From a virus, in IMG/VR virus record IMGVR_UViG_3300030098_003298, positions 1-29,379 of that record: 29,379 bases of DNA, one strand, 5' to 3'. The position numbers were made by a program, and so were the translations under genes. Of the stretch, positions 22,505 through 29,379 are shown piece after piece. How positions within the stretch are numbered: position 1 is the stretch's first letter; every line of letters begins with the position of its first letter. The notes beneath the pieces were generated by a model. That model had not been told where the DNA came from. It saw only the letters and a list, made by a program, of their open reading frames with translations, and searched no databases.

Positions 22505-25500
22505 ATGGGAATACCAACGGGAGGATCAGCAACATCAGGAAATACAATTAAAGTAGATATTACTGCTAACGTAGAATCTGCTGTACCTAAATCAAATGTT
22601 GAACCAGGAAAATCTTTAAAGTCTTTAAGAACATACCAAGTAGGTGTTGTTTATAAAGATATATATGGTAGAGAGACACCAGTATTAACAAATGAAGAAG
22701 CTACATTTACTGTACAAAAAGAATTAAGTAATAAAGAAAATAGAATAGTTGCAGATATAAATAATAATCCACCTAATTGGGCTGATTCTTATAAATTTTT
22801 TATTAAAGAGACTTCAAACGAATATTACAACGCTTGTATGGACAGATGGTATGATTCTGAAGATGGTAACATATGGTTATCTTTTCCTTCTGCAGAAAGA
22901 AATAAAATACAAGAAGACACGTTTTTAATTCTTAAAAAAGAAGCAGCAAGTGATAGTGCAGTATTAAAGAAAGGTAAATATAAAGTTATAGATATTAAAA
23001 ACGAAGCGCCTGACTTTATTAAAACAGATTATGAATTATATGGATCTATGACGTTAGATGTTAATTCTGCTCATCCAAACAATACTGAAATAGTTATAGA
23101 TTGGGATACCGCAACTAAAGGTTGGGATGACAGTCCTTTTTTCGACGCTGTGTTAACTGGTGATATAGATCAAGATGGTACAGCTGGAAACCCAATAAGT
23201 GAAAGTACAAATTCTGCTGGTTTTATAGGTTGGCCATTAAAAGATGTTGTAATTGATCTTTCTATAACTGGTAGTAGAACAGGTTGGTTAGACGTTACTA
23301 ATATACGCAAAGATACTGATGCTAAAATATTTTTATCAAAACCATTAAAAGGTAATAGTTCTAGTAATAGTGGTGGTATATTATCTGTCTTACCATCTGG
23401 AGATGGAGACGCAACAGTAAAAATAGCTAAAAAAGTAGTTAAAAATAAATCAGAATTTGATGGTAGATTTTTTGTAAAAATAAAAAGAGATCCAGTAGTA
23501 GATGATCATATTAGAGCTATTGGTAATCCTTCACCTAGTTTTGTTGTAAAAAATAGTGTTCCACAATATTATTTAACTACACCGAAATCTGGTTCTAATT
23601 CTAGTTTTTGGAATAGTATTGGTGAAATAATTTTTATAGACAAAGCTAGTAGAGCAAATGTTGGTACGGGTGGTGGTACTGGATCAGCTGGTCCATATGA
23701 TGAAGATGATGGATATGGAATAATTGGAAGTGGAACTGGTGCTAGAGTTGGAAGCGCTAAGAGTAGTCTTAGATGTACAATGGAATTATCTCTTAGTAAA
23801 ATAAAAGACGGGGAGCAAGAAGGTTTTTCAACAGCTGACAACACACAGGCATATCAAGAATTTTTACAATCGATGTCTACTGTTGGTACGAAATTTAGAT
23901 GGAAAGAAGATCCATTCCAACATATATACAAAGTAACAACTGTTTATAATTCTCAAGACGGAAATACAAATGGCACAGGTATATATAATTATTCTTCTAA
24001 ATCAAAACATAAAGATGAAAAAGATAATAAAACAGTTAGATTATATATAAAGTTTAAAACAACTGGTTGGAGATTAAATGACGATCAAGCTTCTAGTGGT
24101 ACTTATGAGTTTTTTGAAGATGAAAAAGATAAATATCCTTTTAATTATTTAAATCAATATGATGTAGATACTTCTGAGGGTACTGCCTATCCAACGTCTG
24201 GTGGTGTAGATATTCCAGAGTGGAATCCTACAAAAAAGGGTTATGGTACTTATGGTGGTAGTGTTGCTTGGCAATTAAATACAGCATCTAATGATTTTGA
24301 TGATATAGAAGTAACATCATCATTCCCGGCTTCAACTGATGAAGATGAATTTAGGAATACTATGGAAATTGTAGATATAGGTACAGGTAGTGAAGAACCT
24401 GTTTTTACAGAAAATCCAGCTATTTGGGAAACAGAACCAAAAGAAGATATTGGTCTAGATATATATTACGAAGCTAGTCAAGCTTATCCTATACAACTAA
24501 CGGAAAAAACCAATGAACTTTTTATCCCATTTGGATCTTTAATAGAAAGTAAAGATATTATAACGGCACCACTTGTTAGTGGAGTTCAAAAAGATTTACA
24601 ATTATATTTCCCACCTGAATCTTATGTAGAAACTTGGTCACCAACAAATAATGGTGGTGATTGCATACTAGTAAATATTAGAGCATCGGAATTAGGTATA
24701 TATGACACGCAAAAAGCTATTAGTGAAGCAGAGGCGACAGAAGTTGCTGATGTTACTTTAAATAGTAATGTCATGGATTTATCACAAGCTAACGCAAATA
24801 TTTTAGCAGGTTATAAAATAACAGGACCTGGAGTACCTTATGGTACAGAGGTTATTACTGTTGCCGGTACAACTGTAACTATGAGTGATAATGCTCAATC
24901 TAATGAAACAAATGAGACATATCAATTTGTCGATCCTAATAATGCTACTTTAAATCCAATACCTGTTGGTAATAGTGCATTTTTTAATATATTTGGTCCT
25001 GGATATTTACATTTAAATAATCTTTTTGTAGGAAAAGAATTACGATTTATTAGACAAGATGGTGGGTATGTAACTGCGAAAATAAAACATTTAACTGGTT
25101 GGAAAACCTCAAACACAAATATAAACGGTAACAATCCAGCTTACAATGGCGATAATGATATATTACTAATAAAGTTAGATAGAGATATTACAAAGGGAAA
25201 AATAAGATTACCTTATTTTAATTGCTGGTCGTTTGGAAATGGAGTTGAGTCTAATAGAGTTAGAGATGATTTCAACGCTGTTATGTTAGACAAAGGTGTT
25301 AAGGCATCTACAGTTTTAGCAACACCTTATGAAGAAGAAAAAAGATCAAGTGGTTTAATATACTCTGGTATTTATAATACTAATAGTGGAGTAAATAATC
25401 TTAATCAGTTTATAGCAGGTGAAAAAATAACTAAAGATGTTCCACCTAGTTATGGTAGTATACAAAAATTAAAAGCAAGAGACACGAATTTAGTTGCTTT

Positions 25501-26917
25501 TTGTGAAGATAAAGTTTTAAAAATAATTGCTTATAAAGACGCATTATATAACGCAGATGGAAAACCAGATTTAATATCATCAAATAATGTTTTAGGTGAT
25601 ATAACTACTTTTTCTGGAGAATATGGTATATCTCAAAATCCAGAATCATTTGCAGAGGAATCATTTAGAATGTATTTTACAGACAAACAAAGAGGTAAAG
25701 TATTAAGACTTTCTCAAGATGGATTAACACCAATATCTGATATTGGAATGAAAGATTGGTTTGGAGATAATTTAAAGGGTTATGAATATCTAATCGGATC
25801 TTTTGATGATAAAAAACAAGAATACAATATATCTTTAAGAAGAGATTTAGATCCATTTTTTGACAACGATCCTAAAACAGTTTCATTTAGCGAAGGTATA
25901 AAAGGATGGAGTAGTTTTAAAAGTTTTCATCCACAAAGTGGTTTAAGTATAAATATGAATTATTATACTTTTGAGAAAGGGAAAATATGGAAACATCATT
26001 CTAATCAAACAAGAAATAATTTTTATGGAAACCAATATGATTCTTATATAGATGTTTTATTTAATCAAGAATCTGGTTCTGTAAAAAGTTTTGGATCTAT
26101 AAATTACGAAGGAAGTCAATCAAAAATATCAAAAGACTTAACAGATCCAAATTACTATAATAATGAAGAGAAATACGGTTGGTATATAGAATCTGGACAA
26201 ACAGATTTACAAGAGGCTGGGACAATGGAGTTTAAAAACAAAGAAGGAAAATGGTTTTCTTATATGAAAGGAAATCCTGTTTATGGAGTTAACGATTTAA
26301 ATAGTAAAGAATTTTCTTTTCAAGGAATAGATGTTGTTAGTTCTTCTTCAACCACTGGTGTTGTTACTGGATGTACTGATCCTAATGCTGTAAATTACGA
26401 TCCAGCTGCAAATACAGATGATGGTAGTTGTATTGTTTGTAGTTTGTTAGATATAACTTATCAAGCAGTTATGGGCGTAGATAGTATCTCAATAACACCT
26501 TCTAATACAGCTGAAGATTTACCATGGAATATGTTTGTTATAGATTCTAATGGGCAACAATTAACAGGGACTAATACTCCAAATCCTGGAAACGTTACAA
26601 GTGTGTTTTCTGGATTAAATCCTGGAACCTACACGTTGCATATACACACTAATAACGCGTGTGAGCACACAAGACAACTTGTAATAGCTGCTGTTCCTGT
26701 TCCTGGATGTACTAATCCTTTAGCAGTTAATTACGATCCTAATGCTACCGTAGATGATGGTAGTTGTATTTTACCACCTCCAACAGTGATATACGGTTGT
26801 ACAGATCCAACGGCAGCTAATTATAATCCATTAGCAACACAAGATGATGGTTCATGTCAATATGCGCCACCAAATATGATACAAGTTTCAGTTGAAGATT
26901 TAGGAGATAACGATTAA
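22505..26917 (+). CDS. Tail nozzle/tubular protein, C-terminal part, with GCTDP repeats
   Basis: A 1470-residue protein in the +1 frame relative to the previous gene. It begins MGIPTGGSATSG and soon has SLRTYQVGVVYKDIYGRETP (about 39-58) and FFIKETSNEYYNACMDRWY, continuing the nozzle fold. A beta module with AGYKITGPGVPYGTEVITV lies near residue 765. A propeller-like region (about 930-1275) includes SIQKLKARDTNLVAFCEDKV and IKGWSSFKSFHPQSGLSIN. The C-terminus has three cysteine-pair GCTDP...DDGSC units (1289, 1401, 1431) with an Ig-like stretch between the first two (VFSGLNPGTYTLHIHTNNAC). The end likely faces outward and may contact the host. Confidence is high for coding, moderate for the nozzle role. 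Confidence 0.8.
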   Translation: MGIPTGGSATSGNTIKVDITANVESAVPKSNVEPGKSLKSLRTYQVGVVYKDIYGRETPVLTNEEATFTVQKELSNKENRIVADINNNPPNWADSYKFFIKETSNEYYNACMDRWYDSEDGNIWLSFPSAERNKIQEDTFLILKKEAASDSAVLKKGKYKVIDIKNEAPDFIKTDYELYGSMTLDVNSAHPNNTEIVIDWDTATKGWDDSPFFDAVLTGDIDQDGTAGNPISESTNSAGFIGWPLKDVVIDLSITGSRTGWLDVTNIRKDTDAKIFLSKPLKGNSSSNSGGILSVLPSGDGDATVKIAKKVVKNKSEFDGRFFVKIKRDPVVDDHIRAIGNPSPSFVVKNSVPQYYLTTPKSGSNSSFWNSIGEIIFIDKASRANVGTGGGTGSAGPYDEDDGYGIIGSGTGARVGSAKSSLRCTMELSLSKIKDGEQEGFSTADNTQAYQEFLQSMSTVGTKFRWKEDPFQHIYKVTTVYNSQDGNTNGTGIYNYSSKSKHKDEKDNKTVRLYIKFKTTGWRLNDDQASSGTYEFFEDEKDKYPFNYLNQYDVDTSEGTAYPTSGGVDIPEWNPTKKGYGTYGGSVAWQLNTASNDFDDIEVTSSFPASTDEDEFRNTMEIVDIGTGSEEPVFTENPAIWETEPKEDIGLDIYYEASQAYPIQLTEKTNELFIPFGSLIESKDIITAPLVSGVQKDLQLYFPPESYVETWSPTNNGGDCILVNIRASELGIYDTQKAISEAEATEVADVTLNSNVMDLSQANANILAGYKITGPGVPYGTEVITVAGTTVTMSDNAQSNETNETYQFVDPNNATLNPIPVGNSAFFNIFGPGYLHLNNLFVGKELRFIRQDGGYVTAKIKHLTGWKTSNTNINGNNPAYNGDNDILLIKLDRDITKGKIRLPYFNCWSFGNGVESNRVRDDFNAVMLDKGVKASTVLATPYEEEKRSSGLIYSGIYNTNSGVNNLNQFIAGEKITKDVPPSYGSIQKLKARDTNLVAFCEDKVLKIIAYKDALYNADGKPDLISSNNVLGDITTFSGEYGISQNPESFAEESFRMYFTDKQRGKVLRLSQDGLTPISDIGMKDWFGDNLKGYEYLIGSFDDKKQEYNISLRRDLDPFFDNDPKTVSFSEGIKGWSSFKSFHPQSGLSINMNYYTFEKGKIWKHHSNQTRNNFYGNQYDSYIDVLFNQESGSVKSFGSINYEGSQSKISKDLTDPNYYNNEEKYGWYIESGQTDLQEAGTMEFKNKEGKWFSYMKGNPVYGVNDLNSKEFSFQGIDVVSSSSTTGVVTGCTDPNAVNYDPAANTDDGSCIVCSLLDITYQAVMGVDSISITPSNTAEDLPWNMFVIDSNGQQLTGTNTPNPGNVTSVFSGLNPGTYTLHIHTNNACEHTRQLVIAAVPVPGCTNPLAVNYDPNATVDDGSCILPPPTVIYGCTDPTAANYNPLATQDDGSCQYAPPNMIQVSVEDLGDND
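26369..26434 (+). repeat. GCTDP-DDGSC repeat, unit 1
   Basis: Encodes GCTDPNAVNYDP followed by AANTDDGSCI, 22 residues with paired Cys and an Asp-rich loop suggestive of Ca2+ binding. The unit is common in secreted proteins of Flavobacteriia. Confidence 0.85.
26705..26770 (+). repeat. GCTDP-DDGSC repeat, unit 2
   Basis: Encodes GCTNPLAVNYDP followed by NATVDDGSCI. It keeps both Cys and the NYDP and DDGSC cores of unit 1, with several synonymous base differences, so it is not a recent DNA duplication. Confidence 0.85.
26795..26860 (+). repeat. GCTDP-DDGSC repeat, unit 3
   Basis: Encodes GCTDPTAANYNP followed by LATQDDGSCQ, spaced eight residues after unit 2 by a PPPTVI linker. It lies 19 residues before the protein ends. 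Confidence 0.85.
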
Positions 26918-26921
26918 TAAT

Positions 26922-28277
26922 ATGGCAAATAATTACGATGTAACTCAATTAACAACACAACCATTCGCTGCAGGAGTTAATGGACTTTTTGATAATCCAG
27001 TACCTTTTCCTCCACCCAATGGTTATAAATTAACAATAGAAGCCCATCCAGGCTACACTATTGAAGCTAAAGATTTTGGAGTTAATGGTAGCTCTTCAGT
27101 TCCAAGTTCAACAGCTAACTCCCATACAGCGGCACCTTCTAGGTGGGAACATCAAGCTAATTTACCAAACGGAATACATAAAGTTGTATTTGAAGATACT
27201 GATAATCCTACAAACTCACCCACTTGGGTACCTACATCTACAAACAAAATAGATGTCTGGGTATATTTTGGAGATACTCAAAGTACGCCTTATTTTCCAG
27301 GAAACACCATAGGTATATTAATAGATATAGATGGTATAACTAGACCAACAGGACCAGCAAGCAATGAAGTATATATAAGAGATCTTTCTTTACATGAAAG
27401 TGTATGTTCTATATCGCAGTGGCCTGTTAATACTAACGCGAATCCAAACTTAACTAGTTGTAGTTACAAAGGTGCGCCAAATCAAAGTGATGGATATCAT
27501 TTCGTTATGGAAAAACCTATTCCATCAACAACTGTACAGAATGTAACAATAGATAATTGGCCTAATTATACTTATTTTGCACAAGATACAGGTTCTATAT
27601 ACAGTTCTTCAATATACAACTCTATAAATATAGCTGAATCTAGAACAGTAAAAACAACAGACTCACAAATATCAAGTGCTGGATATACTGATATATATTA
27701 TAAATTTATATTTTGTGGTCCTGGAGTTAGCTATACGCCAGGGGGAGCTCCATATGCGGTTTTTAATCCAATAACAATGCCAGATATAAATATAGTTGAA
27801 ACGTCTGATAATTATCAAACAACAGCAACTTTAACAGGTCCAGATGGAATATTACAATCTAATTACTTTCATTATACGTGGTTTGTAAATGATGCTTCAA
27901 ACATTATACCTGGCATGATAATATCCGGACATCCAGACATTAATCATAATTCTGGTGTTTATCCTTTTTCTTTTGATGTTAGAGTTGTAGATGTAGATTA
28001 TATAAATAATAAAATAAAACTATCAAACGCTCAAGAGGCTACTGAACTAACGAATGTAACTTTAAATTTTTCTGCTGATACAGCAGATGGTTCTTGTGTT
28101 GCTAAACGTTTTATAATACAAAGTTCCCCTGATTTAGCCACTCAAGTTGGAGTAGAAACATCAGAAGCTTTAACTGCTATTGGTGATAGAGATATTGAGT
28201 TTTATTTCGAAACAATGAATATAGCACCTACATGGGGTACACAAACTAATCTTAATATTACTGGATTTGATATTTAA
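26922..28277 (+). CDS. Tail protein of unknown function, beta-rich
   Basis: A 451-residue protein with many beta strands and Pro/Thr/Ser-rich turns, no membrane segment and no catalytic motif. It begins MANNYDVTQLTTQPFAAGVNG and contains YKLTIEAHPGYTIEAKDFGVNG (about 35-56). Near residues 325-395 a module (SNIIPGMIISGHPDINHNSG, then KIKLSNAQEATELTNVTL) resembles those in the ring and nozzle proteins, and an AADTADGSC-like SADTADGSC recalls the GCTDP repeat ending. It follows the nozzle stop by four bases. A tail-tip or fibre component is likely by position. Confidence 0.75.
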   Translation: MANNYDVTQLTTQPFAAGVNGLFDNPVPFPPPNGYKLTIEAHPGYTIEAKDFGVNGSSSVPSSTANSHTAAPSRWEHQANLPNGIHKVVFEDTDNPTNSPTWVPTSTNKIDVWVYFGDTQSTPYFPGNTIGILIDIDGITRPTGPASNEVYIRDLSLHESVCSISQWPVNTNANPNLTSCSYKGAPNQSDGYHFVMEKPIPSTTVQNVTIDNWPNYTYFAQDTGSIYSSSIYNSINIAESRTVKTTDSQISSAGYTDIYYKFIFCGPGVSYTPGGAPYAVFNPITMPDINIVETSDNYQTTATLTGPDGILQSNYFHYTWFVNDASNIIPGMIISGHPDINHNSGVYPFSFDVRVVDVDYINNKIKLSNAQEATELTNVTLNFSADTADGSCVAKRFIIQSSPDLATQVGVETSEALTAIGDRDIEFYFETMNIAPTWGTQTNLNITGFDI

Positions 28278-28288
28278 AAATAAATAAA

Positions 28289-29379
28289 ATGGCTATAGTA
28301 AAAAACACAGGTTACGGAACAATAACAAGAAAATTAAAAATAAACGGAGATGCTGGCGCTGTGTTTAATTTAAAAATTAAAACTGGTAGTAATTATTATA
28401 ATTTTGATACAAACGGTTTTTCTTCTGGTATAAAAGAATTAAAAAACCAAAAGATTGGTATTAGTGGTGTGTACGAAAAAGATATAATATTACCTACTGT
28501 TAGCTCAGATACTCAATATGATGTTTACATATCTCCTTCTCCAACTACTAATTTAAATATAAAAACGGGATTAGATTTAAAAGTTGGAACTATTTTCCAA
28601 CGCGGCAACAAAGCCATAACATTTAATGTCACTTCCGCGGTGGCTGGCATGTCAATACATTCTGATTTAACTGGAGGAACGGTAACTGCTTTAGCGACTT
28701 CTGATTTTCCAGCAGAAAGAGGGACTTTAACACAAACAGGAACTATTACTAAATCTAGCTCTCCATTATTATATATACATGATACGCCTAGTTGGAATAG
28801 AGCAGATGGAGGAAACTTTACTAATTCAAATGTTGTAGAATCTAAAGTTTTATCAGTAAATAAAACTAGAGTAGTTTTAGATAGTGTGACTGGAATATCT
28901 ACTACGTATTATGTTTCTGGTGAAAATATTTATGATGATATAACTGTATCTGCCATAAGTGGAAATGTAATTACTTTATCTGCAGCGCAGAGAATAGAAG
29001 ATGGAGATATTTTAACGTTTACTCCCAAGGGTTGGGAAGTTGATTCTATATTATCTAAAATAAAAGGATCCGGCACAAGTAGTTTAACTATGACAATGAT
29101 TGTATCTGTAAGTAAAGCTGGTAGAGCAGCTGTTACCTCTGTTTGTGATATTGATAATTTTGTTTCTGTTAAACCAAACGCATTTCCAGTTTCAAATATA
29201 GAATGTCCAGCTGGTGGTGAGGTTGCAATAAATGTAGTTAGACAATGTACTAATTATCTTGGAAACAGAGGTGATAATGACGCTAATTTGAGTGGTAAAT
29301 CATTTAAAGTGCATTCTGTACCAGCGGGAGATTCAACGTCTAGAAGACCAACTGGTGTACTTGATTCAAATGGGGATAT
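28289..29379 (+). CDS. Tail protein, partial (runs off the window end)
   Basis: An open frame from ATG 28289, after the leader AAAAATAAATAAA, continues without a stop to the last base: 363 complete codons. It begins MAIVKNTGYGTITRKLKING, which looks like the start of a structural beta domain (GAVFNLKIKTGSNYYNFDTNG). Repeated beta patterns follow, including SGENIYDDITVSAISGN then VITLSAAQRIEDGDILTFTP (residues about 211-247), like the modules in upstream tail proteins. No enzyme motif is seen in the visible part. Position suggests a tail or tail-tip protein; the C-terminus, where a receptor-binding or enzymatic domain could sit, is missing. Confidence 0.8.
   Translation, partial: MAIVKNTGYGTITRKLKINGDAGAVFNLKIKTGSNYYNFDTNGFSSGIKELKNQKIGISGVYEKDIILPTVSSDTQYDVYISPSPTTNLNIKTGLDLKVGTIFQRGNKAITFNVTSAVAGMSIHSDLTGGTVTALATSDFPAERGTLTQTGTITKSSSPLLYIHDTPSWNRADGGNFTNSNVVESKVLSVNKTRVVLDSVTGISTTYYVSGENIYDDITVSAISGNVITLSAAQRIEDGDILTFTPKGWEVDSILSKIKGSGTSSLTMTMIVSVSKAGRAAVTSVCDIDNFVSVKPNAFPVSNIECPAGGEVAINVVRQCTNYLGNRGDNDANLSGKSFKVHSVPAGDSTSRRPTGVLDSNGD

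Noticed and set aside
23569-23844. Antisense and out-of-frame open frames in the tail genes (also at 21845 and 27061)
   Set aside because: Shadows of real genes: low-complexity translations with no own leader.
1-29379. tRNA genes, CRISPR arrays, insertion sequences, integrase or attachment sites
   Set aside because: None recognised on reading; no cloverleaf, regular spacer array, transposase-like protein or flanking inverted repeats seen.

Overview
The window is the virion-assembly half of a tailed-phage genome. All genes lie on the + strand, packed tightly with several TAATG stop/start overlaps. No gene-free stretch exceeds 300 bases. The DNA is A/T-rich. Starts are preceded by A/T-rich leaders (for example AAATAAAACTATG or TTAAATTAAATG) rather than Shine-Dalgarno sequences, which is the usual pattern in Bacteroidota. 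The last tail protein also carries GCTDP...NYDP...DDGSC repeats, common in secreted proteins of marine Flavobacteriia. I infer a phage of a (probably marine) Bacteroidota host. The terminase, portal, capsid and ring/nozzle proteins resemble, from memory, uncultured marine and crAss-like phages. That placement is not tested here.

Layout. (1) 1-218: a G-rich tract and palindromes with no clear gene. (2) 219-7185: small proteins, six of which carry a short basic tag near the N-terminus (MAFKMKG or a variant). They are interrupted by a GroEL-GroES pair (3294-5106), a small virion-type protein, a winged-helix-like protein whose 5' end looks like a structured RNA, and a tagged HEKQH zinc-protease-like protein. 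(3) 7188-9510: a holin-like membrane protein, a small surface-type protein, a LamG-domain protein and three small proteins. (4) 9510-17776: the head module, made of a tandem GroES-like protein, a possible small terminase subunit, large terminase, portal, scaffold-like protein and major capsid protein, closed by a UUCG-loop terminator. (5) 17849-29379: neck and tail, made of a hypothetical protein, an isolated UACG hairpin, two ring/connector proteins, a nozzle-like tail protein split into two reading frames, and two further tail proteins, the last cut by the window end.

How the parts may work together. Terminase and portal package DNA into a procapsid built on the scaffold. The phage chaperonin probably helps fold the capsid protein. 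The tagged proteins look like a co-packaged or co-assembled set: their FKMKG core resembles the scaffold's C-terminal end (FKFKFKGKRK), and one member carries a protease motif. I propose a tag-based virion cargo system, perhaps with a zincin acting in maturation or ejection. The tag and motif are seen in the sequence; the function is inference.
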